DNA of 64,000 nt from JARRQJ01 sp037381915 (GCA_037381915.1 JARRQJ010000016.1:11310-75309); one strand, 5' to 3'; positions 44,886-54,825 are shown, counted from the first letter of the stretch. The notes: a model not told the origin generated them from the letters alone. Program-made: numbers and translations.

Positions 44886-46784
44886 TTACGATACTCCGCT
44901 GTCCAAGGCTTCCCACCGGGTATAGGCCTCGTCGAGTTCTCGCTTCAAGGTCTCAACCCGTTCCAGGGCGTGAGTAATCTCCGCTTTATCGCGTCGATAG
45001 AAATCAGGGTTTGACATCGCGCGGCCCAATTCCAATTGCTCGGCCTCGAGCGCCACGATGCGCCCCGGCAGGCCTTCGAGCTCCCTTTGTTCCCTATAGC
45101 TGAGTTTCTTGCCGCGGCGCGCGGTGACTTCTTTCACCTGCTCAAGCTGGGAGCCCGGGGACTGCTCGGCCGGCGCCCGGTCCGCCTTTCCAGAACGGCG
45201 TTGCGCCATCCATTCCCGGTAACCGCCCAGATATTCGCCGATGTGGCCCCCTCCTTCAAAGACCAGAGTACTGGTTACAACATTGTCCAGAAAGGCCCGG
45301 TCGTGGCTCACCACCAATAAGGTGCCGTCATAGGTAGAAACTATATCCTCAAGCAGCTCCAGAGTCTCCACATCTAGATCATTGGTCGGTTCGTCCAAGA
45401 CCAGCAGATTGGCCGGACGCGCGAACAGCCGCGCCAGCATCAAACGGTTCTTTTCCCCGCCCGACAGGGATTTTACCAGGGTGCGGGACCGCAGCGGGCT
45501 GAACAGGAAATCCTGCAGATAGGCGATGACGTGCTTGGCTCGGCCATTGACAATGACGCTGTCGGCACCACCGGCAACATTGTCCATCACCGTCCGCTCC
45601 GGATCGAGCATGGCGCGATGCTGGTCGAAATAGGCGACCTGCAAATTGGTGCCGCGCCTGACCGTGCCGGTCTCCGGCTCCAGTTCACCCAGCATAATCT
45701 TTATCAACGTACTCTTGCCGGCACCGTTGGGACCCACGATGCCGATACGGTCACCGCGCAGAATGCGCACGGAAAAATCCTTGATGATGGTCTGCGCCTG
45801 CCAGGCGACTGAGACGTGCTCGGCCTCGATCACCAGGCGTCCGGACAGCTCGCCGCTGTCGAGCGCCATGCGGGCCTTGCCCGCCGGCTCGCGACGTCGC
45901 GCCCGTTCCTTGCGGAGCTTTTCCAGGCGGCGTACCCGACCTTCGTTACGCGTACGTCTCGCCTTGATGCCCTGCCGTACCCATATTTCCTCCTCGGCAA
46001 GGTGCTTGTCGAATCTGGCCGACTCCGCCTCCTCGGCCGCGAGCGCCGCCTCCTTGCGTTGCAGATAAGTCCGGTAATCGCAACCCCATGAATACAGCCG
46101 TCCCCGGTCCAGTTCGATGACGCGAGTCGCGGTGTTCTCCAGAAACATCCGGTCATGGGTCACGAACAGCACGCTCCCGCCATAGTCCCGCAACCAGGAC
46201 TCCAACCACGCAATGGCATCGATGTCCAGATGATTTGTCGGTTCATCCAGTAACAATAGATCGGGCTCGGTCACCAGCGCCTGCGCCAATAGTACTTGCC
46301 GCCGCTGACCACCGGAGAGGTTATCTATAATTTCATCGCCGGGCAGACCAAGTCGCGACAACACCGTATCCACCCGCAGCTGCAGATTCCAGGCATGCTT
46401 GGCCTCCATTTCCTGCTGAATAATCTCCATATCCTTCAGATGCCGGCCGGAGGCGTCTTTCGCCACCAAGGCCGCTGCTCGGTGGAAACGATGCATAAGT
46501 TCGCCCAGTTCACCCAGGCTCGCCGCCACCGCCTGGTAGATACTGCGCGGATCATCCAAGGGAACGTCCTGTTGCAGAGAGGCGATCTTTAGCCCGTCGG
46601 CACGCCAGATATTCCCCGCATCGGGCGTCAGATGACCGGCAATGATCTGCATCAGGGAAGACTTACCCGCACCGTTGCGTCCGATCAGGCAGACTCGCTC
46701 GTGGGCATTGAGGACGAGATCAACCTTGTCCAATAAAGGGCGCGGCCCGTATGCCAGGGAGATATCATTGAGGCGGAGCAGCAA
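44886..46784 (-). CDS. uup: ABC-F ATPase, Uup type
   Basis: A 632-residue soluble protein with two ABC domains (Walker A GRNGAGKSS and GPNGAGKST; signatures LSGGQRR and LSGGEKNR) and a C-terminal coiled coil from about residue 545 (GKKLSYREQRELEGLPGRI...), the layout of Uup. ABC-F proteins act on the ribosome or, for Uup, in genome stability; no membrane domain is present. Confidence 0.93.
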   Translation of the reverse strand: MLLRLNDISLAYGPRPLLDKVDLVLNAHERVCLIGRNGAGKSSLMQIIAGHLTPDAGNIWRADGLKIASLQQDVPLDDPRSIYQAVAASLGELGELMHRFHRAAALVAKDASGRHLKDMEIIQQEMEAKHAWNLQLRVDTVLSRLGLPGDEIIDNLSGGQRRQVLLAQALVTEPDLLLLDEPTNHLDIDAIAWLESWLRDYGGSVLFVTHDRMFLENTATRVIELDRGRLYSWGCDYRTYLQRKEAALAAEEAESARFDKHLAEEEIWVRQGIKARRTRNEGRVRRLEKLRKERARRREPAGKARMALDSGELSGRLVIEAEHVSVAWQAQTIIKDFSVRILRGDRIGIVGPNGAGKSTLIKIMLGELEPETGTVRRGTNLQVAYFDQHRAMLDPERTVMDNVAGGADSVIVNGRAKHVIAYLQDFLFSPLRSRTLVKSLSGGEKNRLMLARLFARPANLLVLDEPTNDLDVETLELLEDIVSTYDGTLLVVSHDRAFLDNVVTSTLVFEGGGHIGEYLGGYREWMAQRRSGKADRAPAEQSPGSQLEQVKEVTARRGKKLSYREQRELEGLPGRIVALEAEQLELGRAMSNPDFYRRDKAEITHALERVETLKRELDEAYTRWEALDSGVS

Positions 46785-46865
46785 GCGATGGACCTTTTGA
46801 TGAGTTACGTCGACAGCGGCAGAGGAATGCGCTGCAAAGAATCAGCGACGGACTTCCGGTTCCCG

Positions 46866-47348
46866 TCATAATTGCTTGGCGAGGATCAAGGCGTCCTCCC
46901 GCCCCTCCGCAGCGGGATAATAGTTGCGCCGCTGCCCGATTTCATTGAATCCCAGTTTATCGTACAAACGGAGCGCGGCCGTGTTGGAGGGGCGGACCTC
47001 GAGAAACATCATATCCGCGTCGAGTTGACGGGCCAGCGTGATCAGTCTGTCCATCAAAGCACGACCATAGCCCGCCCCGCGCACATCGGGATTGACGCAG
47101 ATATTCAAGATATGCGCCTCCTTGACGGCTACAGACATCACCGCGTAGGCCATGATTTCGGCGTTCATTTCCAACACGTAACAACAATAGCCGGCACCCA
47201 TGCAGTCGCGAAAGATGCCTGCCGTCCAGGGAAAGGCGTAAGCGCGCGTTTCGATGTTCATGATGCCCGCCACATCCGTGTTCAGCATCGCGCGGATACT
47301 AAAATCGCCGCGCGGGTCGTGATGGGAACCTCTATGATCGACGCTCAT
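46866..47348 (-). CDS. rimI: ribosomal protein S18 alanine N-acetyltransferase (RimI)
   Basis: GNAT-family acetyltransferase of about 160 residues. ETRAYAFPWTAGIFRDCM and the acetyl-CoA loop VNPDVRGAGYGRALMDRLI match RimI; EVRPSNTAALRLYDKLGFNEIG is the C-terminal GNAT motif. The start is uncertain: ATGs at 47354 and 47348 lie just after the uracil-DNA glycosylase stop, and a third at 47288 is just before the core. None has a clear ribosome binding site. Confidence 0.88.
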   Translation of the reverse strand: MSVDHRGSHHDPRGDFSIRAMLNTDVAGIMNIETRAYAFPWTAGIFRDCMGAGYCCYVLEMNAEIMAYAVMSVAVKEAHILNICVNPDVRGAGYGRALMDRLITLARQLDADMMFLEVRPSNTAALRLYDKLGFNEIGQRRNYYPAAEGREDALILAKQL

Positions 47349-47365
47349 GCCCATATCACGTTGTC

Positions 47366-48085
47366 TCACTGGGATGAAAATATCTGCTTCGCCGCCAACA
47401 AGTCCTGCCATGCCTTGCGTTTTTCCTGGGGGGAGCGCAGCAGATAGGCCGGATGGTAGGTCACAACGACGGGTATGTCCGTTTGTTCATAATAAAAACG
47501 CTTGCCGCGCAGACTGCCCACCGGACGGTCGGTCTTCAACAGGTTCTGTGCGGCGACCCGGCCGACCGCGAGGATGATGTTTGGTTTAATCAGGCTGATT
47601 TGCCGGGCCAGATACGGGGCGCAGGTTTGCGCCTCCTCCGGCGTCGGCTCACGATTGTTGGGGGGACGGCATTTCACGATATTGGCGATATACACCTCCT
47701 CGCGCTTGAGACCGATCGCCAGCAACATATTGTTGAGGAGTTTTCCCGCCCGGCCCACGAACGGTTCCCCCTGGCGATCTTCTTCCGCGCCGGGGGCTTC
47801 GCCGATGATCAACCACTGGGCCGTGCGATTGCCTACGCCGAATACCGCTTGGGCGCGTTGTTCATGCAATGCACAGCGGGTGCAACTCAGCACCCGGGCG
47901 CGCAGCGCGTCCCAATCGAGAGTGGCGATATCCTCCTCTCCGGACGCCGCCGGTGCCTGGGCGCGCACGCCGCTCGGCGGCGCATTTTGCGGCTCATCAT
48001 GGCCTTCATCCCGCCGCGCCCATACCTGGATACCCATGGCGTCCAGATAACGAAAGCGCTTGTCCTGCTCGGGGGGGATAGCCAT
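47366..48085 (-). CDS. uracil-DNA glycosylase, family 4 (iron-sulfur type)
   Basis: A 239-residue enzyme that removes uracil from DNA. Motif A is GEAPGAEEDRQGEPF and motif B is HPAYLLRS. Four cysteines for a 4Fe-4S cluster are visible: CTRC, KCRPPNNR and QTCAPYL. The first 70 residues are a Pro/Ala-rich, poorly conserved lead. It overlaps the leuA stop by one base and precedes rimI, as in many proteobacteria. Confidence 0.92.
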   Translation of the reverse strand: MAIPPEQDKRFRYLDAMGIQVWARRDEGHDEPQNAPPSGVRAQAPAASGEEDIATLDWDALRARVLSCTRCALHEQRAQAVFGVGNRTAQWLIIGEAPGAEEDRQGEPFVGRAGKLLNNMLLAIGLKREEVYIANIVKCRPPNNREPTPEEAQTCAPYLARQISLIKPNIILAVGRVAAQNLLKTDRPVGSLRGKRFYYEQTDIPVVVTYHPAYLLRSPQEKRKAWQDLLAAKQIFSSQ

Positions 48086-49623
48086 TACAACTGGGGATGG
48101 GCCCGTGATTCCGGCGCGGTAATCTTATTCAGGGCGTGAATGTAGGCCTTGGCCGACGCGATGACGATATCGGTATCCGCGCCCTGGCCGTTGACGATGC
48201 GCCCGCCCTTTTCCACTCTCACCGTCACCTCGCCCTGCGAATCGGTCCCGCTGGTGATGGCGTTCACCGAATACAGTTGCAGATGGATACCGCTGTGCAC
48301 AATTGACTCGATCGCCTTGAACGCCGCGTCCACCGGCCCGTCGCCCTGGGCCTGCGCCTGCTTCTCCTGACCGTCGATCCACAGGGTTAAGTTGGCCTCG
48401 GGTATCTCCCCGGTCTCCGAACAGACCCGCAGATAGCTGAGCTTGATGCGCTCGTGCTCCGCGGCCAGGTTGGCGTCGGTCACCAGAGCCTGCAAATCTT
48501 CGTCGTAGATCTCGTGTTTCTTGTCCGCCAAGACCTTGAAGCGGGCGAAGGCGCCGTTCAATTCCTCTTCAGAGGGAAATTCGATACCCAGTTCCTTCAA
48601 ACGGGTACGAAAGGCATTGCGCCCCGAATGCTTGCCCAGCACCATGCGATTGGCGCTCCAGCCCACGTCCTGGGCACGCATGATTTCGTAGGTTTCGCGG
48701 CTCTTGAGCACGCCGTCCTGATGGATGCCGGATTCGTGGGCGAAGGCGTTGGCGCCGACGATCGCCTTGTTGGGCTGCACCGCGAAGCCGGTGATCCCGG
48801 CCACCAGGCGGCTGCATGGGACGATCTGCGTGGTGTCCAGGTGGCCCACGCCGCAGTTAAAGGTGTCCTGGCGGGTACGCACCGTCATGACGATCTCCTC
48901 CAGGGCCGCGTTACCCGCCCGCTCGCCGAGACCGTTGATGGTGCATTCCACCTGGCGCGCCCCGTTGATTACCGCCGCCAGCGAGTTGGCCACGGCCAGA
49001 CCGAGATCGTTATGGCAGTGCACGGAAAATACTGCCTTATTCGAATTTGGGACCCCTTCGATCAGCTGGCGGATCAGGGCCCCGAATTGCTCGGGCACCG
49101 CATAGCCCACGGTATCGGGAATATTCACCGTGGTGGCACCGGCGTCGATCACCGCCTCCAGCACCCGGCACAGAAAGTCGATCTCGGAGCGTCCGGCGTC
49201 TTCCGGGGAGAACTCCACGTTGTCCGTATACCGGCGGGCGCGTTTCACCGCCTTGACCGCCTGTTCCAGTACCTGATCGGGCTCCATGCGCAGCTTCATC
49301 CGCATGTGAATGGGCGACGTGGCGATAAAGGTATGGATACGCGCCGAGCGCGCGCCTTTCAGGGCCTCCGCGGCGCGGTCGATGTCCCGGTCCACGGCGC
49401 GGGCCAGACCGCACACGGTGCTGTCGGTGACGGCGTTGGCGACCGCCTCCACCGCCTCGAAATCACCGGGGCTGGCGATGGGGAATCCCGCCTCGATGAT
49501 ATCCACCCCCATGCGTTCCAGGGCCTTGGCGACCCGGATCTTCTCGTCCTTGGTCATGGAGGCGCCGGGACTCTGTTCACCGTCGCGCAAGGTGGTATCG
49601 AATATGAATAACTTATCGCTCAT
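48085..49623 (-). CDS. leuA: 2-isopropylmalate synthase (LeuA)
   Basis: Condenses acetyl-CoA with 2-oxoisovalerate, the first step of leucine synthesis. It has 512 residues: the catalytic TIM barrel with FDTTLRDGEQSPGASMTKDE and the metal-binding SVHCHNDLGLAVANS, then the C-terminal regulatory LeuA dimer domain that binds leucine. The ATG at 49623 is the only sensible start. It lies downstream of pssA in a minus-strand block of branched-chain and phospholipid genes. Confidence 0.96.
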   Translation of the reverse strand: MSDKLFIFDTTLRDGEQSPGASMTKDEKIRVAKALERMGVDIIEAGFPIASPGDFEAVEAVANAVTDSTVCGLARAVDRDIDRAAEALKGARSARIHTFIATSPIHMRMKLRMEPDQVLEQAVKAVKRARRYTDNVEFSPEDAGRSEIDFLCRVLEAVIDAGATTVNIPDTVGYAVPEQFGALIRQLIEGVPNSNKAVFSVHCHNDLGLAVANSLAAVINGARQVECTINGLGERAGNAALEEIVMTVRTRQDTFNCGVGHLDTTQIVPCSRLVAGITGFAVQPNKAIVGANAFAHESGIHQDGVLKSRETYEIMRAQDVGWSANRMVLGKHSGRNAFRTRLKELGIEFPSEEELNGAFARFKVLADKKHEIYDEDLQALVTDANLAAEHERIKLSYLRVCSETGEIPEANLTLWIDGQEKQAQAQGDGPVDAAFKAIESIVHSGIHLQLYSVNAITSGTDSQGEVTVRVEKGGRIVNGQGADTDIVIASAKAYIHALNKITAPESRAHPQL

Positions 49624-49790
49624 GATCGTGCTCCCGATAATGAATCCATGTTACCGAAGCCGTATACTCCCGGCAACGCGCGCTGCCTTGCCGGATAGAT
49701 GATCCGCGGCGGGCCGCAGTAACATCAAGAGCCGGTGATCCGGGCAGGACAGCGGCGGGATGGATTACACGCTCTCCGACCGAACGCCGA

Positions 49791-50567
49791 TTATTGTTGC
49801 GGTTCTTGGGGGCGCTGGCGGCGCCGCTGCAATATTTGTTTGCGCTTGCGTAGGAATATCAAACTATTGACCGGTCCCGAGACGGCATAGCCGAAAAACA
49901 AGGCAAACAGCACTTGCGGCGGGTCGATGGAAACGAAGGCAAAGATCAGCACCAACAGTAGCACCGCAACGAAAGGGACGCGATTACGCAGATCCAGATC
50001 CTTGAAGCTGCGATAACGGATATTGCTCACCATGAGCAAGGCCACCGCCACGCTCAACACCGCCACCGCCATGGCTATCCCCACCGAATCCCGCAGGCCG
50101 TAATCGTCACCTACCCATACCATTCCACCCAAAACCCCGGCGGCGGCGGGACTGGCCAGGCCCTGAAAATAGCGTTTATTGACCACCGCGTGCTGCACAT
50201 TGAAGCGAGCCAGGCGCAATGCCACGCCGGCCGTATAGATGAATGCCGCCAGCCATCCCAATTTTCCCAGGCCCAACAACACCCACTCGTACATCACCAG
50301 CGCGGGCGCCAAACCGAAGGCCACCATATCCGACAGACTGTCGAATTCCTTGCCGAAGTCGCTTTGGGTGTTGGTCAGACGGGCGATGCGCCCGTCCAGG
50401 CTGTCCATAACCATTGCCACGAAGATCGCGATCGCCGCCGCATCGAAGTGATTTTTAGTGGCGGCGACGATGGCGTAAAAACCGGCAAACAGGCCCGCCG
50501 TGGTAAAGAGATTGGGCAAGAGGTAGATTCCACGGCGGCGCTTCGCCGCATCGGTTTGATCGTTCAT
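49791..50567 (-). CDS. pssA: CDP-diacylglycerol-serine O-phosphatidyltransferase (PssA)
   Basis: Integral-membrane CDP-alcohol phosphatidyltransferase of 258 residues. The signature DSLDGRIARLTNTQSDFGKEFDSLSD (D-G-A/R...G...D...D pattern) is near residue 55, and about eight helices follow. The type is the Bacillus-like multi-pass PssA, not the soluble E. coli enzyme. It makes phosphatidylserine from CDP-diacylglycerol. Its neighbour is a psd homologue whose active site is degenerate. Confidence 0.93.
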   Translation of the reverse strand: MNDQTDAAKRRRGIYLLPNLFTTAGLFAGFYAIVAATKNHFDAAAIAIFVAMVMDSLDGRIARLTNTQSDFGKEFDSLSDMVAFGLAPALVMYEWVLLGLGKLGWLAAFIYTAGVALRLARFNVQHAVVNKRYFQGLASPAAAGVLGGMVWVGDDYGLRDSVGIAMAVAVLSVAVALLMVSNIRYRSFKDLDLRNRVPFVAVLLLVLIFAFVSIDPPQVLFALFFGYAVSGPVNSLIFLRKRKQILQRRRQRPQEPQQ

Positions 50568-50573
50568 AAACTG

Positions 50574-51263
50574 TTATCCGGCCAGCGGTGCTGCGGTCGG
50601 CTTTGCCTTGTGTACCAGGGTTGCAATAATATCCGATCCCGCACGCACTGTACCGCCTTGACTCGCCTCCAGCCGGCTGATGGCGGGAAGATACACATCC
50701 GCCGTGGCGAAGAACCATAGCAGCCCGTAGCGCCCCCCTTGACCGATCCGGTCTCCGGTCTGTAAGCCGCAACGCAATCGGCCTGAGATAAACATACCCC
50801 GTAACGCGACCACCACATCATCTTGTTCATCGCTCTGTACCCATATGGCAAAATGGGCCTGACCGGCGTCTGGATAGGCGGCGAGGGCGTTTTGTTCCAT
50901 CCGGTCCAAGGAGTGGGGTTCCAGCCCCGTGGGGAGATGCCAGATCTGCATCACCCGCCCCTCCATGGCGCTGCGCACTATCCAGGGTCCCAGAGGCTTC
51001 ATGCCAATAGTCAATCTTAACGCCCGTCGTCCCAAAAATGGGTCGCCAACCTCGGCGATTGCCGTAACGCGTCCGTCAACGGGACTGACGATGCCTAAAG
51101 GAACCGGTGGAATGCGGCGTTCCGGATCACGAAACAAAAAGACCAGGACGAGGGTAATGATAACCAGCGGCAGACTGCAATCGAGATCACAGAGAACATA
51201 GGCAAGTCCGGAAACGATTCCAGCCGCCGCGATCGGCAACCATGCTTGACGGGCTATGGCCAT
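50574..51263 (-). CDS. phosphatidylserine decarboxylase homologue lacking catalytic residues
   Basis: A 229-residue protein of the short PSD family (N-terminal hydrophobic segment, then IVSPVDGRVTAI with the usual Asp). Two features needed for decarboxylation are changed. The FGS self-cleavage motif before VDVYLP, whose Ser becomes the pyruvoyl group, reads LLWFFATADVYLP, so Ser is Ala and Gly is Phe. The NVHVNR motif that carries a catalytic His reads LGPWIVRS. The reading frame is intact and position next to pssA is conserved for psd, so this may be a dead or repurposed paralogue. A true Psd would have to be encoded elsewhere. Confidence 0.85.
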   Translation of the reverse strand: MAIARQAWLPIAAAGIVSGLAYVLCDLDCSLPLVIITLVLVFLFRDPERRIPPVPLGIVSPVDGRVTAIAEVGDPFLGRRALRLTIGMKPLGPWIVRSAMEGRVMQIWHLPTGLEPHSLDRMEQNALAAYPDAGQAHFAIWVQSDEQDDVVVALRGMFISGRLRCGLQTGDRIGQGGRYGLLWFFATADVYLPAISRLEASQGGTVRAGSDIIATLVHKAKPTAAPLAG

Positions 51264-51435
51264 ACGCGAGTAACACCCTGTGTCCGGAGAAGCGGCAACG
51301 GAAGGTATACCGATGTGTTTCTAAAACCGGCAGGTCGATCACGCTTCACCAGACCCGCTCATTTTCGTATATCGCCAAAATGACTTATTTCATTATCCGA
51401 AGACGCCGTTCCCTGCCATCCGCGCAAGGCCTCAA

Positions 51436-52452
51436 CTAGTTCTTATCGCGGTCGACGATCTTATTGGCCTTGATCCACGGCATCATATCGCGCAGTTTCG
51501 CACCCACCACTTCGATGGGGTGGTCGCGACCGATGCGGCGCAACGCCTTCAATTTCGCCGCCCCCGCCTGGTTCTCCAAAATGAATTCCCGGGCGAATTC
51601 GCCGGTTTGAATCTCGTTGAGGATCTTCTTCATCTCCTGCTTGCTCCGTTCGGTGACGATGCGCGGACCGCGGGTGAAGTCGCCGTACTCGGCGGTGTTG
51701 GAGATGGAATAGCGCATGTTGGCGATGCCGCCCTCGTACATCAGGTCGACGATCAGCTTGAGTTCGTGCAAGCACTCGAAATAGGCCATTTCCGGCGCGT
51801 AGCCGGCCTCCACCAGGGTTTCGAAGCCGGCCTGCACCAGGGCGGTGGCACCGCCGCACAATACCGCCTGCTCGCCGAACAGATCGGTCTCGGTCTCCTC
51901 GCGAAAGCTGGTTTCGATGACCCCGGCGCGCCCGCCGCCGTTGGCGCTGGCGTAGGACAGGGCGGTCTCCTTGGCCTTGCCGCTGGCATTCTGATAGACG
52001 GCGATCAGGCTGGGGACGCCGCCGCCCTGGGTATAGGTGGAACGCACCAGATGGCCCGGTCCCTTGGGTGCGACCATGATCACGTCCAGATCGGGGCGCG
52101 GCACGATCTGTTCGAAGTGGATATTGAAACCGTGGGCGAACGCCAGAGCCGCGCCTTGCTTGATGTTCGGCCCGACGGTATCACGATACAATGCGGCCTG
52201 ATGCTCATCAGGCACCAGAATCATCACCACGTCGGCACCCTGCACCGCCTGCGCCGGCTCCTGTACCTCGAGGCCGGCATTCTTGGCCTTTACCGCCGAA
52301 CTCGAGCCGGCGCGCAAACCCACGGTGACATTCACCCCCGAGTCCTTCAAATTGTTGGCGTGGGCGTGGCCCTGGGAACCGTAACCGAGAATGGTGACCT
52401 TCTTGCCGCGGATAATGGAAAGATCGGCGTCTTTATCGTAATAGATGTGCAT
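51436..52452 (-). CDS. ilvC: ketol-acid reductoisomerase (IlvC)
   Basis: Class I enzyme of 338 residues that rearranges and reduces acetolactate or acetohydroxybutyrate with NADPH. The nucleotide loop GYGSQGHAHANNLKDSG, and metal ligands in the DLFGEQAVLCGG and ECLHELKLIVDLMYEGG segments, are present. ATG 52452 (MHIYYDKDADL) is the family start; the frame opens slightly upstream. It is third in ilvB-ilvH-ilvC. Confidence 0.96.
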   Translation of the reverse strand: MHIYYDKDADLSIIRGKKVTILGYGSQGHAHANNLKDSGVNVTVGLRAGSSSAVKAKNAGLEVQEPAQAVQGADVVMILVPDEHQAALYRDTVGPNIKQGAALAFAHGFNIHFEQIVPRPDLDVIMVAPKGPGHLVRSTYTQGGGVPSLIAVYQNASGKAKETALSYASANGGGRAGVIETSFREETETDLFGEQAVLCGGATALVQAGFETLVEAGYAPEMAYFECLHELKLIVDLMYEGGIANMRYSISNTAEYGDFTRGPRIVTERSKQEMKKILNEIQTGEFAREFILENQAGAAKLKALRRIGRDHPIEVVGAKLRDMMPWIKANKIVDRDKN

Positions 52453-52527
52453 TGCATGATTTCCTCTGGTTTTTAAAGCCGTCAAACATCGGCTGTAACC
52501 GCGAACCGACGGCCCATGACTGACGGT

Positions 52528-53019
52528 TTAGATATGTAAGCTCTTTTCCCCGCGCGCGATACCCGACACTCCGGAGCGCACCGTCTCCAAAATGACGCCC
52601 GCTCCCACCGCCTCGATATAGGCGTCCAGCTTTTCCCCGGTGCCGGTCAACTCGATAATGTAAGTAGTAGGCGTGACATCTATGATCCGGCCGCGAAATA
52701 TGTCCGTCAAACGCTTTACTTCGTTGCGTCCTTCGCCCACTGCCTGGACCTTGATCAGCATCATCTCCCGCTCGATGTGCGGCCCTTCGGTCAGGTCCAC
52801 CAATTTCACCACGTCCACCAGCTTGTTGAGCTGTTTGGTAATCTGTTCGATGATCTCGTCCGAACCGGACGTCACCAGGGTCAGACGCGACAGCGACGCA
52901 TCCTCGGTCGGCGCCACCGTCAATGACTGGATATTATAGCCGCGCGCCGAGAACAACGCCGACACCCGGCTCAGGGCCCCCGCCTCGTTTTCTAAAAGTA
53001 TGGAAATTATATGTCGCAT
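52528..53019 (-). CDS. ilvH: acetolactate synthase small subunit
   Basis: A 163-residue regulatory subunit with an N-terminal ACT domain (HIISILLENEAGALSRVSAL and GYNIQSLTVAPTED) that binds valine, and a C-terminal ACT-like domain. ATG 53019 begins MRHIISILLENEAG as in IlvH/IlvN. It lies 68 bases after ilvB. Confidence 0.95.
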   Translation of the reverse strand: MRHIISILLENEAGALSRVSALFSARGYNIQSLTVAPTEDASLSRLTLVTSGSDEIIEQITKQLNKLVDVVKLVDLTEGPHIEREMMLIKVQAVGEGRNEVKRLTDIFRGRIIDVTPTTYIIELTGTGEKLDAYIEAVGAGVILETVRSGVSGIARGEKSLHI

Positions 53020-53087
53020 ATATATGCTTCCAGCTGTCAGCATGCACTGTCGCTACCACCGACAGCAGGCCGCCGAGGGCTTATCAT

Positions 53088-54782
53088 CTATACCAGTATC
53101 ATTTCATTGAGCCCCGCGCCGGCCGGGATCATGGGATAGACGTTCTCGGTCTGATCGGTGATAAAATCCATGAATACCAGGCGGTCTTTGAGCTTCACGG
53201 CCTCTTGCAGCGCCCCCTCCACGTCGGTGGGCTTTTCGATACGCATGCCCACATGACCGTAGGCCTCGGCCAGCTTGACGAAATCCGGCAGAGAGTCCAT
53301 GTACGACATGGCATAGCGTCCCTGATAGAAGAACTCCTGCCATTGCCGCACCATCCCCAGGTAGCGATTGTTGAGATTCACCACCTTGATCGGTAGGCGG
53401 TATTGTAGGCAGGTGGACAGTTCCTGGATGCACATCTGTATGCTGCCCTCGCCGGTGATACAGGCCACGATCTCGTCGGGAAAGGCCATCTGTACCCCCA
53501 TGGCCGCCGGCAGCCCGAATCCCATGGTGCCCAGACCGCCGGAGTTGATCCAACGCCGCGGCTTGTCGAATTTGTAGTATTGCGCCGTCCACATCTGATG
53601 CTGCCCCACATCGGAGGTGACGAAAGCGTCGCCTTTGGTGATTTCGTAGAGCTTTTCCAATACATATTGGGGTTTGATGATCTCGGCGGTGCGGTCATAT
53701 TTGAGACAATCCATGGCCCGCCATTCCTCGATCTGCCGCCACCACTCGCTCAAGGCCGCCTGATCCGGCTGACGCTTGCCGCCCTTGACCTGGCGGATCA
53801 TGTCCTGCAGCACCATGTCCACTGCGCCGACGATGGGTACGTCCACCTTGACGTTCTTGGAGATCGACGAGGGATCGATATCCACGTGGATGATCTCAGC
53901 CGTGGGACAGAACTTCTTGACGTTGCCCGTCACTCGGTCGTCGAAGCGCGCGCCGATGGCGATGAGAACGTCGCAATGATGCATGGCCATATTGGCCTCG
54001 TAGGTACCATGCATGCCCAGCATCCCCAGGAACTGTCTATCGGTGGCGGGATAGGCACCCAGCCCCATGAGAGTATTGGTAACGGGAAAATTCAACAGAC
54101 GGGCCAATTCGGTAAGCGAACCGGCGGCATTATCCAGGATTACGCCGCCGCCGGTGTAGACCATGGGGCGTTTAGCGGACAACATCAGGTCTACGGCCTT
54201 TTTGATCTGGCCGGGGTGGCCCTTGGTCACCGGATTATAGGAACGGATCGACACCGATTCCGGATAGGCATATTCGGTCTTATTGGCGGTGACGTCCTTG
54301 GGGATATCAACCAGCACCGGTCCCGGCCGACCGCTGGCGGCGATGTAAAAGGCCTTTTTGATGGTGACTGCCAAGTCCTGAACGTCTTTCACCAGGAAGT
54401 TGTGCTTGACGCAGGGCCGGGTGATGCCGACGTTGTCCACTTCCTGGAAGGCATCGTTGCCGATCAGGGCGGTGGGCACCTGCCCGGTGAGAATCACCAC
54501 GGGGATGGAATCCATATAGGCGGTGGCGATCCCGGTGACCGCATTGGTAGCACCCGGCCCCGAGGTCACCAACACCACGCCGGGACGGCCGGTAGCGCGG
54601 GCATAGCCGTCCGCCGCATGGGTCGCCCCCTGCTCATGGCGAACCAGGATATGCTTGACGTCCTCCTGCTTGAACAGGGCGTCGTAGATGTGCAGCACCG
54701 CGCCGCCGGGGTAGCCGAATACATACTCGACGCCCTCGTCTTTCAGGCATTGGACAACGATCTCGGCTCCGGTCAATTCCAC
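53088..54782 (-). CDS. ilvB: acetolactate synthase large subunit
   Basis: ThDP-dependent enzyme of 564 residues that makes acetolactate and acetohydroxybutyrate. Conserved features: ELTGAEIVVQCLKDEGVEYVFGYPGGAVL at the N-terminus with the catalytic Glu following in RHEQGATHAADGYARATG, and the ThDP motif GEGSIQMCIQELSTCLQYRLPIKVVNLNN. The start is GTG 54782 with AGGA eight bases upstream. An attenuator-like terminator lies about 25 bases before it. Confidence 0.96.
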   Translation of the reverse strand: MELTGAEIVVQCLKDEGVEYVFGYPGGAVLHIYDALFKQEDVKHILVRHEQGATHAADGYARATGRPGVVLVTSGPGATNAVTGIATAYMDSIPVVILTGQVPTALIGNDAFQEVDNVGITRPCVKHNFLVKDVQDLAVTIKKAFYIAASGRPGPVLVDIPKDVTANKTEYAYPESVSIRSYNPVTKGHPGQIKKAVDLMLSAKRPMVYTGGGVILDNAAGSLTELARLLNFPVTNTLMGLGAYPATDRQFLGMLGMHGTYEANMAMHHCDVLIAIGARFDDRVTGNVKKFCPTAEIIHVDIDPSSISKNVKVDVPIVGAVDMVLQDMIRQVKGGKRQPDQAALSEWWRQIEEWRAMDCLKYDRTAEIIKPQYVLEKLYEITKGDAFVTSDVGQHQMWTAQYYKFDKPRRWINSGGLGTMGFGLPAAMGVQMAFPDEIVACITGEGSIQMCIQELSTCLQYRLPIKVVNLNNRYLGMVRQWQEFFYQGRYAMSYMDSLPDFVKLAEAYGHVGMRIEKPTDVEGALQEAVKLKDRLVFMDFITDQTENVYPMIPAGAGLNEMILV

Positions 54783-54803
54783 ACAAAATTCCTATATAAA
54801 GAC

Positions 54804-54825
54804 AAAAAAACCCGCAAAAACGGGC
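54804..54825 (-). terminator. intrinsic terminator upstream of ilvB (attenuator candidate)
   Basis: On the minus strand CCCG-TTTTTG-CGGG is followed at once by seven T residues, a compact rho-independent terminator just before the ilvB ribosome binding site. A terminator inside the leader of a biosynthetic operon is the hallmark of attenuation, here by branched-chain amino acids. The stem is short (4-5 bp), so its strength is uncertain. Confidence 0.6.
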
